Assembly: GCA_017431145.1 (NCBI GenBank)
Contig: JAFRLQ010000135.1
Span: 186,001 to 250,000 of the forward strand
Source: Clostridia bacterium
Lineage (GTDB): Bacteria > Bacillota > Clostridia > Christensenellales > Maliibacteriaceae
DNA length: 64,000 nucleotides
Reading direction: 5' to 3'
Shown here: positions 33,827 through 41,175 of the stretch, piece by piece
Position numbering within the stretch: the stretch's first letter is position 1
How the letters are laid out: every line of letters begins with the position of its first letter
Program-made: the position numbers and the translations under genes
The notes under the pieces: generated by a model
Told to the model about the DNA's origin: nothing
The model's database searches: none
Seen by the model: the letters and a program-made list of their open reading frames with translations, nothing else

Positions 33827-33832
33827 ATTATA
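33827..33832 (-). promoter_or_regulatory. Possible -10 element for the aldo/keto reductase
   Basis: Minus-strand TATAAT about 68 bases upstream of the start, with no good -35 in the Thg1 3' end. Confidence 0.4.
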
Positions 33833-33846
33833 CATTTTTTTGTCTT

Positions 33847-34614
33847 TCAGTACACATCATCAGCCAGAAATCCGACGATAAACTCCGCATACTCCATACC
33901 GAACGGGATCTCCTCATCGCATTTCAGCATCCGCCTCTGCGTGACCGTCTTTTCTCCGGTCAGGGGATTCAGTCCCTGTTTCTCGGTTACAGACCAGTAA
34001 ACACCGATCCCTCTTTTCTGCCAGGACGGAAGCTTGTCAAAATTGATGCCCCTTGAAAACAGCAACTCGTTTTTATCTGAAACCGACTTTCCCTTCAGGT
34101 ACTGCGTCGCCTGATCCGCGTTCATTCCCTCACTGCGCAGCAGCCAGTACGCATGACCGTTCATTGCGTTTCGATGCGCATCCTCCTGACGCCACATAAA
34201 ATAATCCTGCACGCGTTCCTTCGTCGGAAGCGGGATCATCCTGCAGTCAAAAACGGCCGGCTGTCCGAGCTGAACAGAAAACACGGCACTTGCCTGTCCG
34301 GCAAGAATAGAATTGTATTTCCTCGTTTTTCGCCCGAACGCTGTTTCATCCGGATGAAACAGCAGTGAGATCTCATCGCTCTGCGTATATCCGTAAACCA
34401 CCCGAAAACCACAGTCCATCAACGCCTCCGCCGTTTTGACCATCATTTCCTTGAAACGCACGTCGTAAGGCGCATCAAAATGACAGATCTCACGGGTGAG
34501 CCTTGAGAAACTCCGTCCGTCGATCCGCGCAGCCATATAGATCTCAGGCAGAATCCTTTGGTCGAGAGACTGTTCATAAGGTCTCATTCTTTTGTCGATC
34601 TCTTCAAAATTCAT
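33847..34614 (-). CDS. Thg1-like 3'-5' RNA polymerase (tRNA-His guanylyltransferase family)
   Basis: 255 aa. Adds nucleotides in the 3'-5' direction to RNA 5' ends, as Thg1 does for tRNA-His and bacterial Thg1-like proteins do for 5'-truncated tRNAs. ARIDGRSFSRL (Asp32) and YGYTQSDEISLLF (Asp80, Glu81) supply the two-metal site; KYNSILAGQASAVFS and WRQEDAHRNAMNGHAYW (141-157, with His147, Asn149, Asn152) match later family motifs. Bacteria normally encode G-1 of tRNA-His, so repair or end-healing is more likely than tRNA-His maturation. Its start overlaps the PIN gene by 11 bases; last of the coupled quartet. Confidence 0.9.
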   Translation of the reverse strand: MNFEEIDKRMRPYEQSLDQRILPEIYMAARIDGRSFSRLTREICHFDAPYDVRFKEMMVKTAEALMDCGFRVVYGYTQSDEISLLFHPDETAFGRKTRKYNSILAGQASAVFSVQLGQPAVFDCRMIPLPTKERVQDYFMWRQEDAHRNAMNGHAYWLLRSEGMNADQATQYLKGKSVSDKNELLFSRGINFDKLPSWQKRGIGVYWSVTEKQGLNPLTGEKTVTQRRMLKCDEEIPFGMEYAEFIVGFLADDVY

Positions 34615-35011
34615 CTTTCTCCTCCAGATATCCGCGCGGCGAAACGATCCCTTCTTCTTCCGGGTAATGCTTCATGTTCCCCGTGATCAGGGTCGCTCCG
34701 TACAGTTCCTTCGCCGCAAGATACAGTTCATAGATTTCCTGATCCTTCGGATCATTCAGTTTCCGGCCTTCTCTTCTTTCCCTGCATACACATGCAGCCT
34801 TGTCTATTATCTCCAGCAGACCGGACACGCGCACTGTATCGAAATGAAACTTGTCCCGAAACAGCACTTTTTCATATTCATTTCTCAGGTACGGATTCAC
34901 GACCGGGACTAGTTTCCCGCATTTTACATCATCAATGACAAGATCCGGAACGGATCCCTGTTTCAGAAGCGCTGAAATCAGGACGTTCGTATCGATTACC
35001 GCTTTCTTCAC
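34604..35011 (-). CDS. PIN-domain ribonuclease (COG1569-type toxin-like)
   Basis: 135 aa from a GTG start. Acidic residues of the PIN site are visible: Asp7 in AVIDTNVLISAL, Glu45 in RNEYEKVLF, the Asp in NDPKDQEIYEL; the usual final Asp position reads LITGNMKHYP. This family is often called the toxin part of a toxin-antitoxin pair, but no antitoxin-like gene is adjacent. The GTG at 35011 lies in CTGTGA, overlapping the HD stop, with AGGAG 5 bases upstream. An ATG at 35041 would overlap the HD gene further. Overlaps Thg1 by 11 bases. Confidence 0.85.
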   Translation of the reverse strand: MKKAVIDTNVLISALLKQGSVPDLVIDDVKCGKLVPVVNPYLRNEYEKVLFRDKFHFDTVRVSGLLEIIDKAACVCRERREGRKLNDPKDQEIYELYLAAKELYGATLITGNMKHYPEEEGIVSPRGYLEEKDEF

Positions 35012-35700
35012 AGGTTCTCCTGTTCCCGGCCTTTTTTGCATGCAGCCGTCTTGATATCTTCACCCGCGTTTTCAGCAAAGAATTCCTTCAGGTACTCTTC
35101 CATGAACGCGGTGCGTCTTCGCGCGACAGCTTTTGCCGTTTCCGTATTCATGAGTCCCTCAAGCAGAAGAAGCTTTTCATAGAAATGACCGATCGATGAT
35201 GATCTGCTCTGATAATAACGCTCTCTGTCCAGTTCGGGATCCGGCACTTCATCAGGATCATAAATGGCTCTTCCTGATCTTCCGCCGTAGGCGAACGCAC
35301 GCGCGATACCGACTGCCCCAAGCGCATCCAGTCTGTCGGCATCCTGGACGCACATGCCTTCAACCGTAGACGGACGAACAGAATCTTTCCCCGCAAACGA
35401 GACTTCACGGATGATCGTAAGGATCCGTCCGGTCTCTTCCATGCCGCATCCGTTCTTTTTCAGGAATACGCGGGCACGTTCCAGACTGTCAGACGTTTCT
35501 GCGGAGATCTTCCTGTCATCCACGTCGTGCAGAAGAGCAGCCAGTGCAACAGTAGTCATATCTGCAGCTTCCTGTCGGGCCAGCAAGCATGCAGTTTCAT
35601 ACACTCGCAGCGTGTGCGCATAATCATGCCCGGTATTCTCGCCCGCCAGTAGTTCTTTCACATATTCTTTTGTCTTTCCGATCAGTTCAGCGTTACTCAT
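35008..35700 (-). CDS. HD-domain phosphohydrolase (YpgQ/YedJ-like)
   Basis: 230 aa. HD metal ligands: His29 in HDYAHTLRV, His58-Asp59 in ALLHDVDD, and Asp120 or Asp122 in CVQDADRLDALGAVG. This layout fits the COG1418 group; its relative YpgQ hydrolyses dNTPs. The product could act on nucleotides or RNA ends. The start overlaps the PPK2 gene by 8 bases, with a weak GGAAG ribosome site, so translation likely depends on PPK2 translation. Overlaps PIN by four bases. Confidence 0.85.
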   Translation of the reverse strand: MSNAELIGKTKEYVKELLAGENTGHDYAHTLRVYETACLLARQEAADMTTVALAALLHDVDDRKISAETSDSLERARVFLKKNGCGMEETGRILTIIREVSFAGKDSVRPSTVEGMCVQDADRLDALGAVGIARAFAYGGRSGRAIYDPDEVPDPELDRERYYQSRSSSIGHFYEKLLLLEGLMNTETAKAVARRRTAFMEEYLKEFFAENAGEDIKTAACKKGREQENL

Positions 35701-36574
35701 CGTCTTCCGCCAGAAGAATCTCTTTGCATTTTGCCAGTTCTACCCGCTGCTGTTGCGTGATCACCGGATATTTTGAATCGCATTCCTCGATCGTATGGAT
35801 CATGATCTCGGTAAACAGATATCTGGTGAACCACTTATTATCCGCAGGGATCACATACCACGGACTGTGTTTCGTCGCAGTCCGGTTGATCGTATCCTCA
35901 TATGTCTTCATGAAAACATTGAATCTGCTCCTGTCCGCAAGATCTCCGGCATTGAATTTCCAGTTTTTCTCCTCGCGATCGATCCTTTCGAGGAAGCGTT
36001 CTTTCTGTTCCTCCTTTGACACATGAAGAAACACTTTGACGACTCTGTAGCTGTTTTCATAAAGATATTCTTCAAAATCGCGGATCTGCCTGCACCTTTT
36101 TTCAAAGAAAGTATCCATATCATCATGAAGCACGCGGTCCGCCATCGCGTATTTGTCTTTCAGTTCATTCACTTTGACCGTAACGACATCCTCATAATGA
36201 CTGCGGTTGAAAATGGCGATATGTCCGCGTTCGGGAAGGCGTTTTACGATGCGCCAGAGGTAATCATGTGACAGTTCCTCCGAAGTCGGCGCTTTGAAGC
36301 CGTATGCCGTGACCCCCTGCGGGTTCAGTGTATCGCACGCGTGCCGGATCAGGGAATCCTTTCCCGACGCATCGATCGCCTGGATGACGAATACGATCCC
36401 CTCCTTCCCGTCCGCATAGAACCTGTCCTGCAGAAGCGCGAGTTTTTCCTTGTTTTTCTTGAATGCAAGAAGGATATCTTCCTTCTTCTCCTTTGTCTTT
36501 TTGTCCGCGTACGTTTTTCTTTCCTCGAGAACGAGTTTTTCTTTTCCGTCGATCCTGTATTGTCCGAGTTTCAT
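35693..36574 (-). CDS. ppk2: PPK2-family polyphosphate kinase
   Basis: 293 aa. Uses polyphosphate to phosphorylate NMPs or NDPs (or the reverse). The Walker A-like loop QAIDASGKDS is at residues 65-74; PQGVTAYGFKAPTSEELSHD and IFNRSHYEDVV form the active site; a lid-type helix region follows. Starts at 36574 behind GGGAG, 16 bases after the broken rhamnulokinase gene. As the first gene of the coupled quartet it could supply NTPs, including GTP for Thg1; that is inference. The class (NMP- or NDP-specific) cannot be told by eye. Confidence 0.92.
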   Translation of the reverse strand: MKLGQYRIDGKEKLVLEERKTYADKKTKEKKEDILLAFKKNKEKLALLQDRFYADGKEGIVFVIQAIDASGKDSLIRHACDTLNPQGVTAYGFKAPTSEELSHDYLWRIVKRLPERGHIAIFNRSHYEDVVTVKVNELKDKYAMADRVLHDDMDTFFEKRCRQIRDFEEYLYENSYRVVKVFLHVSKEEQKERFLERIDREEKNWKFNAGDLADRSRFNVFMKTYEDTINRTATKHSPWYVIPADNKWFTRYLFTEIMIHTIEECDSKYPVITQQQRVELAKCKEILLAEDDE

Positions 36575-36590
36575 TTCTGCACTCCCTTCC

Positions 36591-38066
36591 TCACTGAAGA
36601 TATCCTTTCGCTTCAAGCCATGCGCGCCCCGTGTCCAGATGTTCATTCCGCTTGGGCAGATACTCTTTCATTTCACAGACACCGGTCGATTCTCTGCGCA
36701 TATCGTCGAGCGATTCCAGCCTGCCCTGCGCATAAAACTGTACCAGCAGGTTTCCCAGGCATGTTGCCTGTGGGTCTCCTGCCCGGACCTTCATGCCGCT
36801 CGCGTCTGAAATCATCTGGCAGAGAAGCGCATTTCTGCTTCCGCCCGAAATTGCCGTGACCGCACTGTAATCATATTTGTCCGTGATCTGTTTCAACCTG
36901 TCCAGCGACCATGCGATCGTAACGGCTTAGGACTCAAAGATGACACGTGCGATCTCGCCCACTGTCTGCGGTACGGTCTGCCCGGTCTCACGGCAGAACT
37001 CCTGCACTCTTTCAGGCATATCGTCGCAAGCCATCATCAGACGGCTATCGTAGATATTCAAAAACGCGTCCGTTTTTACCTGTGCGGCCATGCTGATCAG
37101 TTCACCGTGCCCGATGGAGGAATCGTTTTTTCTCCAGACCTTCAGGCATTCAGACAGAAGGAAAAAACCAGGTACGTCGCTCAGGAGAAGATACTTTCCC
37201 GGCCAGACGGGAACATTCTTGTATTTATATTTCCATGCAAGGTCGCTAATCACGGGCTGATCCAGTTCTGCGCCCGGATTGATCGTCGTTCCCATCGAAA
37301 GATACAGCTGATTCCCGTCAAATCCCGGCGCTGAGATCAGCGCTGTGGAGGAATCAAACTCCACCGTGTGCACAAATCTGCAGTTGGGACAGTTCGTTTC
37401 CCTCGCCACCGACGGCAACAGCGGCGCGCCCCAGTCCCCCGGTTCCTCGACTTTCGGGAGCATATGCAGCGGGATCCCCAGTTTCTCCAGCAGCGGTCTG
37501 TTCCATTCCTGAAAATACCTGTCCATCATCACAGATGCGCCTGCCATCGAGCGTTCCAGCGTCATCCTTCCGGTCAGCATGAATTCCATGAGTCCGGAAA
37601 GCTGCAGAAAAACGGTGTTCATTTCGGGAACGATTTCCCCTGATGCAATGTCACAGGCAAATTTACAAATGACATTGCCGCCCAGAGGATAAACGCCCGT
37701 CTCCCGGTAAAGATCATACAGTGAGATCTTTTCCTCGATATACGTCTTCCAACCTGCGTAATGGCCGTCACGCGCGGAAGCAGCATATGTTCCCAATCCT
37801 CCGTTGCGGTTGACAAACGCGTATGCTCCGCTGGTCCCGTCCACACCAATGCAGATCACATCCCCCAGTTCGGAAAACTCGCGCATCACCTTTTTCAGTT
37901 CCGCGAACACATAAAACAGATCCCAGTACAGTCTCCCGTTGATCTCCACGAATTCGTTTTTGATGACCTTCTCCGACAGTATCTCCAAAGAGCCGCCGTC
38001 CATCGTTGCGGCAAGCACCTTTCCTCCGGAATTACCCATATCCAGTGCAACGGTGATCTTTCGCAT
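36591..38066 (-). pseudogene. rhaB: Rhamnulokinase-like FGGY kinase split by an in-frame TAA
   Basis: 491 codons with one internal stop: codon 380 is TAA (36927-36929), preceded by FES and followed in the same frame by AVTIAWSLDRLKQITDKYDY. The N-terminal part (ALDMGNSGGKVLAATMDG, GVDGTSGAYAFV, LSMGTTINPG) and the C-terminal part (TAISGGSRNALLCQMISDA, DPQATCLGNLLVQFYAQGR) together give a full-length rhamnulokinase. No frameshift is needed; a TTA (Leu) to TAA change would explain it. The truncated product lacks the last ATP-site motifs, so is probably inactive unless read through. Start at 38066 behind GAGGAG. Confidence 0.88.
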
Positions 38067-38080
38067 CTTTTCTCCTCCTG

Positions 38081-38965
38081 TCATCCTTTTGCTGAATCGA
38101 TTCGGATCGTGTAGCAATAGGTCCTGCTTCCGGCCGGTTTCAGGCACTGGTCATACTCCCGCTCCTCTATGCTTCCCTCAAACGTATCTCTGTCCGCTCT
38201 TCCGAACCAAGGTTCGATACAAACGAACGGCGCACGTTTTCCCGCGGGAGACCAGAGTCCGAAAAGCGGGCTGTCGAACAGGACCGTCAGATACGCATTT
38301 TTATCCGGTCCGCAAAGGCTAACGCGTCTGCACTGCGCGTTTTCAACGATCAGCGCGTCTTTATCAAACATATCGTCCCTGATCCGCACAAACCCTTTCT
38401 GCGTCTGCAGCGTAAAGATTTCCTCTTTCACGAGCCCATTCTCATCGAGCAGCCCGTATTCGAGCGATCCTTCCCTGTCAAAAAGAAACATATAATCCGA
38501 TCTTTTTCCGTCCCCGAGCGGACAGTTGAAAGCCGGATGCCCGCCGATCTGATAGTGAAGTTCCCCGTTTCCCGTATTCGTCACCTTCCAGGTCGTTTTG
38601 ACTGTGTTGCCGTTCAGTTCATACCCGATCTCAAGACAGAAATCATACGGATACCGTTTCCTGGTCTCCGCATCGGAATCCAGGCGAAACAGCAGTCTGT
38701 TTTCTGTCTGTTCTTCCAGTCTGAATTCCATATCCCGCGCGAAGCCGTGCTGTCCCATCGGACAGGGCTTCCCGCCGATGAGAAGCGTTTTGTTTTTCGC
38801 ATTCCCGACAATGGGAAAGAGCACCGGTGCATGCCGTTTCCAGAATTCTGGATCTGCCTGCCACAGATATTCAAGGCCGTCTTTGGCAGATCGGATACTG
38901 ACGAGTTCACCGCCCGCGGTTTCCGCTTCCACCGTCAGAAAACTGTTTTTCAGTTCATATCTCAT
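38081..38965 (-). CDS. Aldose 1-epimerase family protein (LacX-like)
   Basis: 294 aa. Galactose mutarotase fold; HAPVLFPIVGNAKN and MGQHGFARDMEF near residue 70 (catalytic His), IGGHPAFNCPL (second His), and CIEPWFGRADR near the C-terminus. Converts sugar anomers; LacX-type members act on unclear sugars. Start at 38965, 8 bases after GGGAG. 14 bases before the broken rhamnulokinase, so the two were probably a sugar-use pair. Confidence 0.88.
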   Translation of the reverse strand: MRYELKNSFLTVEAETAGGELVSIRSAKDGLEYLWQADPEFWKRHAPVLFPIVGNAKNKTLLIGGKPCPMGQHGFARDMEFRLEEQTENRLLFRLDSDAETRKRYPYDFCLEIGYELNGNTVKTTWKVTNTGNGELHYQIGGHPAFNCPLGDGKRSDYMFLFDREGSLEYGLLDENGLVKEEIFTLQTQKGFVRIRDDMFDKDALIVENAQCRRVSLCGPDKNAYLTVLFDSPLFGLWSPAGKRAPFVCIEPWFGRADRDTFEGSIEEREYDQCLKPAGSRTYCYTIRIDSAKG

Positions 38966-39006
38966 ACCTTTCACTCCCGTTATTCAAGATATTGTTTCAG
39001 GCTCAT

Positions 39007-40377
39007 TCATGTGCGTTTACGCACCGGTTTTCTCCATCTCCCGCTCAGGTAGAACGTGCCCGCGACAAGGAAGGGCACAAATCCCGCAAGCGAATCACCG
39101 AGCCAGAACCCGAAGCAGTCAAGTTTCATCACAAAACCAAGCAGTGCCGCAAGTCCGATCCTGCTGATCACACCGTCAATGATCGCGATCGTCAGATTCA
39201 GTTTCGCTCTTCCCGAACCGTTAATCAGCGCGAAGCTCGTGCTCCGTGTCGCGGCTCCGTAAAAGTTCAGGATGATCGGGATTGTCAGAACGCCCGCATA
39301 CATCAGCACATCAGGATCGGATGTAAAGATCTCATACACCGCCGCCGGGAAAATGAGCATGACGGCCGCAGCGGCGGTTGCCAGCGTGATCCCGATCACC
39401 AGCACCGTAGCAAGGATCTGATTGACCCTTTTGTATTCCTCCGCGCCGAGATTCTGGCCGACCATCGTGCTTCCCGCCGTCGTAAAGGACTGCGAGATCA
39501 CACCGCTCATCAGATTGACCTTGTTAAATATCCCTGCGAGCGCCGAATACGTCACGTCGAATGCGTTGATCCATGCCATCAGCACGATCTTGGACAGATT
39601 GATTGCGGCAGACTGGATCGCCATCGGGATCCCCAGCGCCAGAAGTCTTGCAAACGTCTTTCTTTCAATTCTAAAGCTTGCAGGCCGAAAATCAAAGCCG
39701 AAGCTTTCCCGGTTCCGGTAAAGATAGATGATCGAAACAATAAAACTGGTCCCCTGACCGATCACCGTCGCAAGTGCAGCCCCGAACACTTCAAGTTTGA
39801 AAAACCTGACGAAGAGAACATCCAGAACCATATTCAGCACCGCGGCGATGGCGATGAACACAAACGGTCTTTTGCTGTCTCCCATTCCACGCAAGATCGC
39901 GCTTACGATATTGTATCCGTATATAAAAACAAGCCCGAAAATGCAGGTCACCATATAGTCCATCGCAAATGCTCTGGAAAGACCAGGAGTATTCAGCCAG
40001 TCCAGTAATTTTTCACGCAGCGCAAAACAGATGCCCGCAATGACGATCGAGGCTGTCAGAAGAAAAGAGAACATCGTCCCGATCGTTTTCCGAATCTCAT
40101 CATGCTGCCCCGATCCCACTGCCCTTGCAATGATCACCTGTCCCGCAGAAGAGAATCCGATTGCGACAAAAGTCAGAAGATGCAACACATCTCCTCCGAT
40201 CGACACGGCAGACATGCCTGTTTTTCCGATATAGTTCCCAACCACGATCATGTCGACCAGATTGTAGACGGCCTGCAGAGCATTGGAAACAAACAAAGGA
40301 AAGGCAAAACGCAGAAGCTGTTTCACCACCGGTCCTCTTGTCAGATCACGGATCATACTCGTTGTGTTCTGTGCCAT
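39007..40377 (-). CDS. MATE-family efflux transporter
   Basis: 456 aa with twelve predicted helices. Begins LTRGPVVKQLLRFAFPLFVSNALQAVYNLVDMIVVGNYIG, split here as in NorM/DinF relatives; the second half repeats the pattern (LALGIPMAIQSAAINLSKIV). Na+- or H+-driven export of cationic drugs or metabolites; substrate unknown. Lies 41 bases before the epimerase gene in the same run. Confidence 0.93.
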   Translation of the reverse strand: MAQNTTSMIRDLTRGPVVKQLLRFAFPLFVSNALQAVYNLVDMIVVGNYIGKTGMSAVSIGGDVLHLLTFVAIGFSSAGQVIIARAVGSGQHDEIRKTIGTMFSFLLTASIVIAGICFALREKLLDWLNTPGLSRAFAMDYMVTCIFGLVFIYGYNIVSAILRGMGDSKRPFVFIAIAAVLNMVLDVLFVRFFKLEVFGAALATVIGQGTSFIVSIIYLYRNRESFGFDFRPASFRIERKTFARLLALGIPMAIQSAAINLSKIVLMAWINAFDVTYSALAGIFNKVNLMSGVISQSFTTAGSTMVGQNLGAEEYKRVNQILATVLVIGITLATAAAAVMLIFPAAVYEIFTSDPDVLMYAGVLTIPIILNFYGAATRSTSFALINGSGRAKLNLTIAIIDGVISRIGLAALLGFVMKLDCFGFWLGDSLAGFVPFLVAGTFYLSGRWRKPVRKRT

Positions 40378-40435
40378 TTTCTGCTGTTCCGTCTCCCCCT
40401 AAAGAAATGATCATACACTGGCCATGCCATTTGTC

Positions 40436-41161
40436 TCACTCGGTCTTTGTGATCCGTCCGCACTGCGGACAAAGATACGTCCCAGCGTATTCCGCTGTCT
40501 TTCGCCTGTAAAGCGTCTTTTTGCAGTTCGAACAGTTGAATCGAACGACCGTCCCGCCGTTCAGCGCCTCTGTGCCGGGATAGACCGGGATCGTATACGG
40601 CGTATCGATCCTCCCCGATCTCGCCGCGCTGTCATAGTCGATCATCCAGCTGCCCTTTTTTTCGCTGAACATCTCGACCGAGACCGCCGTCCCGTGAAGA
40701 TCAAACACGCTTTCTCCTGTACCGTCATCCGTAATTCCGAAAAAAACGCAGTCTTCATATGCCATTGCACCGACAAATCCATGCTGAAAAAACTGCCCGT
40801 TATCCGGACAGAATTCAGGCAGTTCGCTTATCCTCTGCCTGACTTTTTGGGCGGTATGCCTTTTCAGTACGCCTGTCAGAGCACCGACGCCCGCCAGCAG
40901 CAACGCTGATGCCATACAGGCTGCAAATACCATACCGACAGATTCCGGAAGAACAAGATCCAGGCCCTCTCCGATATAGGAAAACAGAAATGTGAGCAGA
41001 AAAAACAACGCCGACGGAATGAAAAAAGGAAAAAACAACACAGTCACGATCCGCTGTACGATACCATGCAGGCGAAAGGCAGGATACAGGATCTCGCCGA
41101 TCTTTTTCATTTCGGTGCTCTTTGTCTCGTCCAGAAAATCACAGAACTGCTTCCCTTTCAA
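40436..41161 (-). CDS. Membrane protein with C-terminal zinc ribbon, function unknown
   Basis: 241 aa. Two long hydrophobic segments (about 40-65 and 75-100) are followed by a soluble domain and a zinc ribbon at the C-terminus: CSNCKKTLYRR and CPQCGRITK, 19 residues apart. I do not recognise a named family. It sits between the glucosidase (14 bases upstream) and MATE genes (58 bases downstream). Confidence 0.75.
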   Translation of the reverse strand: MKGKQFCDFLDETKSTEMKKIGEILYPAFRLHGIVQRIVTVLFFPFFIPSALFFLLTFLFSYIGEGLDLVLPESVGMVFAACMASALLLAGVGALTGVLKRHTAQKVRQRISELPEFCPDNGQFFQHGFVGAMAYEDCVFFGITDDGTGESVFDLHGTAVSVEMFSEKKGSWMIDYDSAARSGRIDTPYTIPVYPGTEALNGGTVVRFNCSNCKKTLYRRKTAEYAGTYLCPQCGRITKTE

Positions 41162-41175
41162 AGCCTTTTCCTCCC

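Noticed and set aside
34604-35700. HD-PIN read as a classical toxin-antitoxin pair
   Set aside because: The HD protein is a 230-residue metal hydrolase with all ligands, not an antitoxin-like DNA-binding protein. An unusual pairing is possible but not the classical type.
36591-36896. Separate 101-codon gene encoding a kinase C-terminus
   Set aside because: It is in the same frame as the upstream kinase after one TAA and has no own ribosome site; it is the 3' part of the broken rhamnulokinase.
36927-36929. Programmed recoding (selenocysteine or pyrrolysine) at the kinase stop
   Set aside because: The codon is TAA, not TGA or TAG, and no catalytic residue is expected at this place. A simple nonsense change is more likely.
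38992-40008. A 338-codon plus-strand frame opposite the MATE gene
   Set aside because: The composition (His, Arg, Asp, Gln) is that of an antisense frame over a membrane protein; the MATE reading is unambiguous.
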